From Paraconexibacter sp040581415 (GTDB lineage Bacteria > Actinomycetota > Thermoleophilia > Solirubrobacterales > Solirubrobacteraceae): 64,000 bases of DNA. Where the stretch lies: assembly GCF_040581415.1 (NCBI RefSeq), contig NZ_CP114014.1:2542001-2606000 (forward strand), read 5' to 3'. The notes under the pieces were generated by a model. That model ran no database searches and was not told the origin of the DNA. It saw nothing but the letters and a program-made list of their open reading frames with translations. Positions 1-6,955 of this stretch are shown one piece after another; position 1 is the first letter of the stretch, and the number at the start of each line of letters is the position of its first letter. Made by a program: the position numbers and the translations under genes.

Positions 1-4
1 CTGA

Positions 5-27
5 GGGCGGGCCGGCCCTGCCCGCCC
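5..27 (-). terminator. Hairpin after the thioredoxin gene
   Basis: A perfect 8-bp inverted repeat (GGGCGGGC / GCCCGCCC) with a 7-nt loop lies just beyond the stop codon of the minus-strand thioredoxin gene. No T tract follows, so it is at best a U-less intrinsic terminator or RNA 3' stabiliser. Confidence 0.4.
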
Positions 28-29
28 CG

Positions 30-773
30 TTAGTAGAGCGCGGCGGCCAGGCGCTTGCGCGTGTCCCGTGCCAGCGGGTCGTCGACGCCGAGCTCGTCCA
101 GGACGCCGACCACGATCGCGCGCAGCTCGTCGCGCTGGGCCGGGAAGCGCTGCACGCGGTCGATGAGCAGGTCGAGGGCCTCCTCGCGGCGCTCGTCGTC
201 GAGCGCCGTCAGCGCGGCACCGAGGTCGAGCTCGGGATCCGCGGCCAGCCGGATGCGGGCGATGAGCCCGTCCGCCTGGTAGCTGCCGCGGACCTTGCCG
301 AGCACCTCGAGCGCCGCCGTGTCCTCCCCGCGGCCCAGAAGGATGTGGGCCAGCGCCAGCGAGGCGTCGGCCCGGCCCGGCTCGGCTGCGAGCGCGCCGC
401 GAAGGCTCTCCTCGTCCCCGGCGGCGACCAACACCGCCGCCTTCGACGGCACGAGCTTGGCGAAGAAGCGCTTGACCTCGGCGGGCGGCTGCGCCCCGAC
501 GAACTCGTCGACGACCTTGCCGTCCACGAACGCCTTGACGGCCGGGATGCCCTGCACGCCGAAGGACTGGGAGATGGCGGGGTTCTCGTCGGTGTTGACC
601 TTGGCCAGCACGACGGAGCCCTCCGCCTCGGCGGCGGACCGCTCGAGGAACGGGGTCAGCTGCTTGCACGGGCCGCACCACGGCGCCCAGAAGTCCACCA
701 CGACGGGCATCTCATGCGACCGCTCGATCACGTCGCGCTGGAAGTCGGCTTCGGTCGTGTCGATGACGGTCAT
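30..773 (-). CDS. CnoX/YbbN-like thioredoxin with C-terminal helical repeat domain
   Basis: This 247-residue protein has an N-terminal thioredoxin fold (about residues 1-105) with the redox motif WCGPC at residues 32-36 and a cis-proline loop (QGIPA). A helical TPR-like region follows (about 110-247). That order and length match the CnoX/YbbN co-chaperone family. The dithiol is intact, so it could be redox active, unlike E. coli CnoX, which has a degenerate motif. It is probably cytoplasmic, as no signal peptide is seen. The ATG at 773 is preceded at 6 nt by TAACCT on the minus strand, with no Shine-Dalgarno. It is divergent from the hydrolase at 794 with only 20 bp between. Confidence 0.9.
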   Translation of the reverse strand: MTVIDTTEADFQRDVIERSHEMPVVVDFWAPWCGPCKQLTPFLERSAAEAEGSVVLAKVNTDENPAISQSFGVQGIPAVKAFVDGKVVDEFVGAQPPAEVKRFFAKLVPSKAAVLVAAGDEESLRGALAAEPGRADASLALAHILLGRGEDTAALEVLGKVRGSYQADGLIARIRLAADPELDLGAALTALDDERREEALDLLIDRVQRFPAQRDELRAIVVGVLDELGVDDPLARDTRKRLAAALY

Positions 774-778
774 CCCAC

Positions 779-785
779 TAGGTTA
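779..785. promoter_or_regulatory. Overlapping divergent -10 elements
   Basis: The 20-bp gap between two divergent start codons holds TAGGTT (plus strand, 779-784, 9 nt before the ATG at 794) and TAACCT (minus strand, 785-780, 6 nt before the ATG at 773). The two hexamers overlap by five bases. If both work, each mRNA is leaderless or nearly so and each -35 lies inside the opposite gene. Confidence 0.5.
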
Positions 786-793
786 GGCCTCGC

Positions 794-1582
794 ATGCCTG
801 CACCTGCACTTCACGTGTCCGAAGCCGGCGAGGGCCCGGCCGTCATCCTGCTCCACGGCCTGACCGCGTCGCACCGCTACGTCGTCATGGGCTCGCGCTC
901 GCTGGAGCGTGCCGGGCACCGGGTGATCGCGTACGACGCCCGCGGCCACGGCGCCAGCACGCCGGCCGACGAGTACACCTACCCCGCGCTCGCCGACGAC
1001 CTACGGCAGGTCATGGACGACCACGGCATCGACCGGGCCGTCCTCGCCGGGGCGTCGATGGGCGCGCACACCCTGCTGCGGTTCGCGCTCACCGACCCGG
1101 GACGCGTGGCCGGCCTGGTCGTCATCACGCCCGCCTTCCACGAGGACGCCGCCCCCGACCTCGAGCGCTGGGACCGGCTGGCGGACGGCCTGCGCACCGG
1201 TGGCGTGGACGGGTTCGTCGCCGCCTACGGGGAGCCGGGCGTCCCCGAGCAGTGGCGCGACACGGTCGTGAAGGTCCTGCACCAGCGCCTGGCACAGCAC
1301 GAGCACCCCGCTGCGGTGGCGGACGCCCTGTCGCAGGTGCCGCGCTCGCAGCCGTTCGACGTCGTCGCCGATCTCGACGCGCTGCCGGACGTCCCGACGC
1401 TGATCGTGGCCGACCGCGACGACGCCGACCCCGGGCATCCGCTGTGGGTGGGGGAGGCCTACGCGTCGACGGTCGCCGGCGCGCGGCTGGTGGTCGAGGA
1501 CGAGGGCAGCTCGCCGATCGCGTGGCAGGGCGGGCGGCTGTCGAAGCTGATCGCCGGCGTCGTGGCCGACGCCGACTACTGA
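794..1582 (+). CDS. Alpha/beta hydrolase
   Basis: This 262-residue alpha/beta hydrolase has the oxyanion HG at 21-22, the YDARGHG strand-turn near 47-53 and the nucleophile elbow GASMG with Ser88. The third-acid region is ADRDDADPGHP. In the C-terminal loop where the catalytic His normally lies, the sequence reads EDEGSSPIAW, so Ser stands at the expected His position. Either the His of the DPGHP segment is used or activity is altered. The substrate cannot be told. It has no signal peptide. The start at ATG 794 follows the -10-like TAGGTT. A thioesterase follows on the same strand after a short leader frame. Confidence 0.85.
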   Translation: MPAPALHVSEAGEGPAVILLHGLTASHRYVVMGSRSLERAGHRVIAYDARGHGASTPADEYTYPALADDLRQVMDDHGIDRAVLAGASMGAHTLLRFALTDPGRVAGLVVITPAFHEDAAPDLERWDRLADGLRTGGVDGFVAAYGEPGVPEQWRDTVVKVLHQRLAQHEHPAAVADALSQVPRSQPFDVVADLDALPDVPTLIVADRDDADPGHPLWVGEAYASTVAGARLVVEDEGSSPIAWQGGRLSKLIAGVVADADY

Positions 1583-1605
1583 GGCCGACTAGCCTGGCGC
1601 CCTCG

Positions 1606-1674
1606 ATGATCCCGACCTCGTCCACCCGAACCGCGAGCTGCGGCGCCGCCGACCTCGGAAAGGGCCTGCGATGA
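1606..1674 (+). CDS. Putative 22-codon leader ORF coupled to the thioesterase
   Basis: The -10-like TAGCCT at 1590-1595 is followed after 10 nt by ATG 1606. The 22-residue frame begins MIPTSSTRTA and ends with its TGA at 1672-1674, overlapping the thioesterase ATG (1671) as ATGA. The purine-rich GGAAAGGG before 1671 lies inside this frame and would serve the downstream start. The arrangement suggests a translated leader that couples to the enzyme gene. No homologue is recognised and it may be fortuitous. Confidence 0.4.
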   Translation: MIPTSSTRTASCGAADLGKGLR

Positions 1675-2501
1675 GCGGTTCGCGCGCCCCGTTCCCCGAG
1701 GTCACCGCGGATGCACCGCTGTTCCGCCGCGAGCGCGAGGTCTTCGTCCCGACGGCTCACACGCGCGGTCCGTGGGATGCCGGCCAGATGCACGGCGGAG
1801 CGCCCACCGCGCTGGTTGCGCAGCACCTCACGGCGCTGGCGGGCGAGGCGCGCCTGGCGCGGCTGACGTTCGAGTTCCTCGGGCCGGTGCCGATCGCGCC
1901 GGTCCGGGTCGCGACCTCGGTGCTCAAGCCGGGCCGCAACTTCCAGCTGCTGGAGGCGACGCTGAGCGACACCGTCGGGCGGCCCCTGCTGCTGGCGCGG
2001 GCGGTCGCGCTCGCTCCCGGGGAGGTCGCGCTCCCGGGTGCGGCGGCCCCCGTCCCGCTGGACCCGCCGCCGGCACCCCCGGCCGACGGGGTGCTGTCCC
2101 CGTTCCCGGGACTGGACGATGCCCCGCCGGAGGGCATGCACCGGACGGGGATGGAGCTGCGCTTCATCGCCGGCAGCGTGGCGGAGGACGGGCCCGCCCG
2201 CGTGTGGATGCGGCTTCCGCGCGACCTCGTCGACGACGAGCCTCCGTGCCCGGCCGCGCGCGTCTGCGCCGCCGCCGACTTCGGCAACGGGGTGAGCCGC
2301 GTCGTGGGGTTCGGCACGCACCTCTTCGTCAACACCGACCTCACGATCACGCTCCTGCGCGAGCCGGCCGGCGAGTGGGTCCTCATGGACTCCGTCACGA
2401 ACATCGAGCCGACCGGCGTCGGCTGGGCGGCGTCCACGCTGCACGACGAGTCCGGGCCGATCGGCCATAGCCACCAGACGCTGTTCGTCCGCGCGCGCTG
2501 A
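1671..2501 (+). CDS. TesB-like acyl-CoA thioesterase family protein
   Basis: This 276-residue protein has the double-hotdog layout of TesB/acyl-CoA thioesterases. The N-terminal hotdog carries MHGGAPTALVAQHL, where the helix caps the substrate tunnel. A Pro-rich linker follows (about 120-150). The C-terminal hotdog ends in FVNTDLTITLLREP, GVGWAASTLHDE and GHSHQTLFVR. The expected role is hydrolysis of acyl-CoA thioesters in the cytoplasm; chain-length preference cannot be read. The ATG at 1671 is preceded by GGAAAGGG at a normal Shine-Dalgarno distance and overlaps the stop of a short leader frame. Confidence 0.85.
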   Translation: MSGSRAPFPEVTADAPLFRREREVFVPTAHTRGPWDAGQMHGGAPTALVAQHLTALAGEARLARLTFEFLGPVPIAPVRVATSVLKPGRNFQLLEATLSDTVGRPLLLARAVALAPGEVALPGAAAPVPLDPPPAPPADGVLSPFPGLDDAPPEGMHRTGMELRFIAGSVAEDGPARVWMRLPRDLVDDEPPCPAARVCAAADFGNGVSRVVGFGTHLFVNTDLTITLLREPAGEWVLMDSVTNIEPTGVGWAASTLHDESGPIGHSHQTLFVRAR

Positions 2502-2532
2502 CCGGCGGGCGGCGCGGGATAGTGTGATGAGC

Positions 2533-3246
2533 ATGAGCGGCGGGGCCCAGGGCACACTCAGGCGGGCGGCGGGCCTGCTGCGGGACCGCCAGCAGGCCGC
2601 AGCGTTCCGGCGCGCGGTCGTGGTCGCGGCCCAGCCGGGCATGGTGACGGTCGGCGATCTGCGCGGTGGCGGCTTCGAGGTCCCGGGCCAGGCGCTCGGT
2701 CCCACGAGCGTCGTCTACGTGGCGGGGGCCGGGTCCGACGGCGGCGTCGCCCCTGGGATCGTCGCGCGCTTCGGCTGCACGGTGAACCTGTACGACGCGG
2801 ACCCCCGTGCCGCGGAGCACGTCGCGCGTGTCGCCGCCCGGGAGCCGCGGGTCGCGTTCCACCCGGTCGCACTCTGGGACGCCGACGTGACCGTGACCGT
2901 CCACGCACCGCGGCTCGGCGGCTACCAGGCCCACCGGCCCAGCGACCTGCCGGGGTCCCACGAGTCCTTCAGCGCCCCGGCGCGGTCGCTGGCCGACGCG
3001 CTCGCCACGGACGGGCACGATCACGCGGACCTGCTGTGCGTCGCGGTCGACGGCGCCGAGTACCGGCTGGTGGACCACATCCTGCGCGCGCCCGTGGACG
3101 TGCGGGCGCTGTGCCTGCGCTGGGCGCAGCCGGCCCCGCTGGAGCGGGTGCTCGAGTCCCTGGGCCGCCTGCGCGGCGCAGGCTTCGAGCCCGTCGCCCG
3201 GTCGGGGGACGCGACGGCGTGGAAGACCACGCTCATCCGCACCTGA
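2533..3246 (+). CDS. FkbM-like methyltransferase family protein
   Basis: This protein of about 237 residues resembles FkbM-type SAM-dependent methyltransferases: VVYVAGAGSDGGVAPGIVARFG as a motif I-like loop, NLYDADP as the following acidic strand, then the family-like segment SLADALATDGHDHADLLCVAVDGAEYRLV. Motif I is a weak match to the usual GxGxG, so catalysis is uncertain. ATG 2533 is chosen because TAGTGT (2520-2525) lies exactly 7 nt upstream, the spacing seen at many starts here; in-frame GTG 2524 and ATG 2527 are alternatives. It stands alone and a repeat-rich intergenic stretch follows. Confidence 0.65.
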   Translation: MSGGAQGTLRRAAGLLRDRQQAAAFRRAVVVAAQPGMVTVGDLRGGGFEVPGQALGPTSVVYVAGAGSDGGVAPGIVARFGCTVNLYDADPRAAEHVARVAAREPRVAFHPVALWDADVTVTVHAPRLGGYQAHRPSDLPGSHESFSAPARSLADALATDGHDHADLLCVAVDGAEYRLVDHILRAPVDVRALCLRWAQPAPLERVLESLGRLRGAGFEPVARSGDATAWKTTLIRT

Positions 3247-3264
3247 CGGCCCGCCGGCCTGGCC

Positions 3265-3369
3265 AGTGGCGGATCGCACGGCTGGGACGCGGGTGGATCG
3301 TCATTCACCGCGGGTCGGCCGGGGGAGTGGTGGATCGCACGGCTGGGACGCGGGTTGATCGTCATTCAC
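3265..3369. repeat. Repeat pair A (two 44-bp units, 61-bp period)
   Basis: Two 44-bp units at 3265-3308 and 3326-3369 differ at only two positions and are separated by 17 bp. Each runs from AGTGG(C/T)GGATCGCACGG to GATCGTCATTCAC. The pair recurs at 3499-3603 with the same 61-bp period. The surrounding 378-bp gap (3247-3624) holds no convincing gene. It contains repeat pair A, a 43-bp palindrome and repeat pair B. Confidence 0.85.
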
Positions 3370-3437
3370 TCGTCTCGCCGTCGGCGGGCGCGGCGCGGCG
3401 GGGCGCGGGCGCCGACGGGGTCGCGGGAGGGGGTGCT

Positions 3438-3480
3438 CGATGTGCCACCACGTACCGCCCGCGCACGTGGTGGCACATCG
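3438..3480. repeat. 43-bp palindrome, copy 1 (perfect 16-bp arms)
   Basis: The left arm CGATGTGCCACCACGT (3438-3453) is perfectly complementary to the right arm ACGTGGTGGCACATCG (3465-3480) across an 11-nt loop. Related copies with the same arm and loop lengths lie at 18601-18643 and 34999-35041. All three are in intergenic DNA downstream of gene ends, as expected of REP-like elements or a family of U-less terminators. Confidence 0.85.
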
Positions 3481-3498
3481 GGCACCGCCCGGCCCGTC

Positions 3499-3603
3499 GG
3501 TGGCGTGTTGCACGGCTCCGGATCCAGTGGATCGTCATTCACCGCGGGTCGGCTGGGTGAGTGGTGGATCGCACGGCTCCGGGGCGGGTGGATCGACATT
3601 CAC
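3499..3603. repeat. Repeat pair B (two 44-bp units, 61-bp period)
   Basis: Diverged copies of repeat pair A lie at 3499-3542 and 3560-3603, again with a 17-bp spacer. That spacer (CGCGGGTCGGCTGGGTG) is nearly identical to the one in pair A (CGCGGGTCGGCCGGGGG). The whole 105-bp pair therefore looks duplicated on either side of the 43-bp palindrome, offset by 234 bp. Confidence 0.8.
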
Positions 3604-3624
3604 CCGCGTGTGCGGGCCACGGGG

Positions 3625-4248
3625 TCACCCGGCGTCGCGGGCGCGTGAGCGGCGGCGGACGATCAGCGCCAGGACCACCACCGCGCAGACCAGCACCGCG
3701 CCGGCACGGCCGAACGTCGAGGACGCGCCGTCGACCGAGCCGGCGAACGCGTAGCCGATCAGCACGTAGGACCAGCCCCAGACCGCGACGCCGAGCGCGT
3801 CCCACGCGAGGAACCGCCGGCCCGTCATGGCGCTCGACCCCGCGAGGAAGGGTGCGAACACCCGCACCGGGCCCACGAACCGGCCACCGACGAGGACGAC
3901 GCCCCCGCGGTCGGCCAGCAGCTGGTGGACGTGGGCGATCCGCCGTCGCGGGATGCGCAGCCGCAGCAGCAGGCCAGGTCCGTAGCGCCGTCCGAGCCGG
4001 TAGCTGCACCCGTCGCCGATCATGCCCGCGACCCAGACGATCGCCAGCAGGGCGACCAGGTCCAGCGAGCCGCTGCCGGTGCTGGCCGCGCCGGCGACCG
4101 CCAGGACGGCCTCGCCGGGCGACAGGATCCCGAGGCCGACCGAGGTCTCCAGCAACACCACGCCGGCGACGATCGCGTACGTCCAGTAGCCGGCGCTCTC
4201 GGCGAGGTCGCGCAGGACGGCGAGGGGATCCGGCAGCCAGTCCAGCAC
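3625..4248 (-). CDS. DedA family membrane protein
   Basis: This 207-residue DedA/SNARE-associated protein has hydrophobic helices at about 20-45, 55-75, 135-160 and 170-195. It carries the family signature region with acidic and arginine residues: LGILSPGEAVL, GDGCSYRLGRRYG, and GGRFVGPVRVFAPFLAG with the re-entrant R-F-x-G-x-x-R pattern. DedA proteins are thought to move lipid carriers such as undecaprenyl phosphate or phospholipids across the membrane. The GTG at 4248 is the first good start in frame; CATCGT on the minus strand lies 9 nt upstream. The gene is monocistronic and divergent from the peptidase at 4433. Confidence 0.88.
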   Translation of the reverse strand: MLDWLPDPLAVLRDLAESAGYWTYAIVAGVVLLETSVGLGILSPGEAVLAVAGAASTGSGSLDLVALLAIVWVAGMIGDGCSYRLGRRYGPGLLLRLRIPRRRIAHVHQLLADRGGVVLVGGRFVGPVRVFAPFLAGSSAMTGRRFLAWDALGVAVWGWSYVLIGYAFAGSVDGASSTFGRAGAVLVCAVVVLALIVRRRSRARDAG

Positions 4249-4432
4249 GTCCGGCCCACGATGACCTGGTCGCGCCGGGACGATGTCACGCGCTCGTGAA
4301 CCGGCGCCACCGGATCGCCGCCGACCGCGCCGCGGAGGACGCGACGCGGTTCGCGCCGGTCCACGACCGCGCCACGAGGGAGGTCACCCGCCGGGTGGCC
4401 GTCCCGCTCCGCGCTCGTGGCATCATCGGGTC

Positions 4433-6955
4433 ATGACGCCGAGGGCCCTGTTGGCAGTACTCGCCCTCGCCGCCGCGGCCCCCGTCGCGGGCGCCTCGGC
4501 GGCCACCGCCGTGGCGGCCGCTCCAGCAGCAGCAGCGGGCGGTCCCGTCCCGGCCCGGTCCGCGCCGATCGAGTCGGCACTGCGCGACCTCACCGCTCCG
4601 CAGGCCACCGGCAAGGCCGCGGCGCCCGGGCGCGCGACCGGGCTGCAGGCCCGCGCCGGACGCGTCCTCATCGACGTGAGCGTCGACGGCACCGCGACCG
4701 CTGCGGCTCGCCTGCTGCGCGAGCTCGGCATGACGGTCACCGCGACGAGCGACGCGCTGCCCTACGCGGCGGTCGAGGGCTGGCTCGAGCCCGGGCGCCT
4801 GGACCGTGCCGCTGCGCTGCCCGTCGTCCGCGCCATCGAGGCGAGCTGGGCCCCGGTCGCCGACGTCGGGCCGGTCACGACCCAGGGCGACGCGGCGCAC
4901 CGCACCCCGCCCGTCCGGGCGCTCGGACCCACGGGCGCGGGGGTGACGGTCGGCGTCATCTCCGACTCCTTCGACTGGCAGACCGCGGACGCCACGTTCC
5001 CCGCGGGCGGCGAGTTCACGAGCGCCGTGGCGATCCTCACCGACGACGATGCGGCCGGGCAGGACGAGGGCCGTGCCATGGGCGAGATCGTCGCCGACCT
5101 CGCCCCGGACGCGACCCTGAAGTTCGCCAGCGGCCGCGGCGGATCGGTGGCCAAGGCCGCCGCGATCGACCAGCTGGTCGCGGCGGGCGCGCGCATCATC
5201 GCCGACGACGTCGTGTACCTCTCCGAGCCGTTCTTCCAGGACGGCCGGATCGCGCAGCGCGTCGACGCGGTCCGCGCCGCCGGGACGGTCTACCTCGCCT
5301 CGGCCGGGAACCGCGCGCGCCAGAGCTGGGAGGGCACGCTGAGCCCCGGGGCCGACGGCTACCACGACTTCGGCGGCGGGGACACGACCCAGACGCTCGC
5401 GACCGTGCCGCCGGGCGCGACGGTCACCATCGAGCTGCAATGGGCCGAACCGTGGGGCCGTGCGGCGACGGACGTCAACGCGATGCTCGTCGACAACGCC
5501 ACCGCGGCCGTCCTGGCCAGCGCCGGCACGGTCAACCCGCCGACCGGCAACCCGCGCGAGCGCGTGGAGTGGAAGAACACCACCAGCGACCCGGTCGTGC
5601 TCGGGCTGCGGATCCGGCGCGCGTCCGGCACGGGCACGCCGCTGCTGAAGTGGATCCAACAGGACGACATCGCCGGTAGCCCGGTCGCCGAGTATGCGAC
5701 GCGCTCGGACACGATCAACCCCGAGGCGGCATCTGCCAGGGGCGGGCTCGCCGTGGCGGCGGTCCGCTGGAACGACCCGGGCACCGACACGCCGCAGGCG
5801 TCGAGCTCGCGCGGGCCGAAGACGCGGCTCTTCAGCGCGAGCGGCGCACCGCTGCCCGTCCCCGAGGTCCGCGCAAAGCCGGACCTGGCCGCCGCCGACT
5901 GCGTGGCGACCAGCGTCGCGACGCCGCGGCCGTCGAGCTACCTGACCTTCTGCGGCACGAGCGCCGCCGTCCCGCACGCGGCCGGGATCGCCGCCCTGCT
6001 GCGGTCGGCGAGGCCGCAGCTGACCGCCGACCAGGTCGTGGCGATCATGACCAGCCCCGCGAACGCGATCGACTGCACCGCGTCGGCGGGGGTCCCGGAC
6101 AGCGACTGCGGCGCCGGCTTCGTCCTGGCCGACCGCGCCTTCGGTGCGCTCGACACGACGCCGCCGACCGTGACCGCGGCCGTGACCCCGCCGGCGCCCA
6201 ACGGGAACAGCGGCTGGTACCGCACCCCGCCGACCGTGACCTTCGCCGTCGGCGACCCCGAGTCGGCCGTCACGGGCAGCGGCTGCGAGCCCACCCCGGT
6301 CACCGCCCAGGGCTCGGTCACCGTGACATGCAGCGCGACCAGCGTGGGCGGGACCACGCGCGTGCCCGTCACGCTCAGGGTGGACACGGCCGGGCCGGCC
6401 GCGCCCGTCGTGACCGGGCTGCGTCCCGGGGCCACGTACCCGGCCAACGAGGTGCCGGCGGCCGTCGCCTGCACGGCGACCGACGCGACCTCCGGGATCG
6501 CCGGCTGCGTCGCGGGCCGGCCGGTCACCGCGAGGGGTCCCCGGCAGCTGCGCCTGCAGGCCACCGACGTGGCGGGCAACGTGACGACCGCATCGGTCCC
6601 CTACACGGTGGCGGCCGCGGTCGACCGGATCCGCCGGCCGCTGAGCACCGCGCTGAAGCCGACGCCCACGGTCGCGCGGCTGCTCGGCGCGACCGGGTAC
6701 CGCGTCACCGCGCAGGGCGTCCCGGGCGGCCGCCTGACCGTGAAGGTGCAGCGCGGGGGGACGACGATCGCCACCGGCACCGCTGTGGCCCGCGGAGGGC
6801 GCGTGGCGGTCCGGGTCCGCGCCACGTCGGCAGGCGCGCGCAGCCGCGTGCGCCGCGCCCGTGGCCGTCAGGTGTCGGTCAGCGCGACGTTCGTCGCGAC
6901 CAGCGGGTCGACCCCGCGCAGCACCGTGCGGCGGACGATCAAGAAGCTCCGCTGA
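4433..6955 (+). CDS. Secreted S8-family (subtilisin-like) serine peptidase, atypical catalytic set
   Basis: This 840-residue secreted protein has a clear signal peptide (MTPRALLAVLALAAAAPVAG, 1-24), a propeptide-like region, then an S8 catalytic domain. The Asp strand is VGVISDSFDW (about 172-181) and the Ser motif is FCGTSAAVPHAAG (Ser near 508). No HGTHV-type His motif is found. At that position lies DEGRAMGEIVADLAPDA (about 210-226), as in a subfamily that uses or tolerates an acidic residue there. C-terminal Ig-like repeats begin near 570, and the protein ends in a basic Arg-rich tail. ATG 4433 is chosen for the signal peptide; the frame stays open upstream to 4283 without one. Its 3' end overlaps the minus-strand exporter by 17 bp. 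Confidence 0.85.
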   Translation: MTPRALLAVLALAAAAPVAGASAATAVAAAPAAAAGGPVPARSAPIESALRDLTAPQATGKAAAPGRATGLQARAGRVLIDVSVDGTATAAARLLRELGMTVTATSDALPYAAVEGWLEPGRLDRAAALPVVRAIEASWAPVADVGPVTTQGDAAHRTPPVRALGPTGAGVTVGVISDSFDWQTADATFPAGGEFTSAVAILTDDDAAGQDEGRAMGEIVADLAPDATLKFASGRGGSVAKAAAIDQLVAAGARIIADDVVYLSEPFFQDGRIAQRVDAVRAAGTVYLASAGNRARQSWEGTLSPGADGYHDFGGGDTTQTLATVPPGATVTIELQWAEPWGRAATDVNAMLVDNATAAVLASAGTVNPPTGNPRERVEWKNTTSDPVVLGLRIRRASGTGTPLLKWIQQDDIAGSPVAEYATRSDTINPEAASARGGLAVAAVRWNDPGTDTPQASSSRGPKTRLFSASGAPLPVPEVRAKPDLAAADCVATSVATPRPSSYLTFCGTSAAVPHAAGIAALLRSARPQLTADQVVAIMTSPANAIDCTASAGVPDSDCGAGFVLADRAFGALDTTPPTVTAAVTPPAPNGNSGWYRTPPTVTFAVGDPESAVTGSGCEPTPVTAQGSVTVTCSATSVGGTTRVPVTLRVDTAGPAAPVVTGLRPGATYPANEVPAAVACTATDATSGIAGCVAGRPVTARGPRQLRLQATDVAGNVTTASVPYTVAAAVDRIRRPLSTALKPTPTVARLLGATGYRVTAQGVPGGRLTVKVQRGGTTIATGTAVARGGRVAVRVRATSAGARSRVRRARGRQVSVSATFVATSGSTPRSTVRRTIKKLR

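Noticed and set aside
1125..2705. A 526-codon minus-strand open frame opposite the hydrolase, thioesterase and FkbM-like genes
   Set aside because: No domain, extreme Arg/Pro content, and it covers three well supported genes.
3265..3603. Repeat units as a CRISPR array
   Set aside because: Only two pairs, spacers of 17 bp that are nearly identical to each other, and no cas genes nearby.
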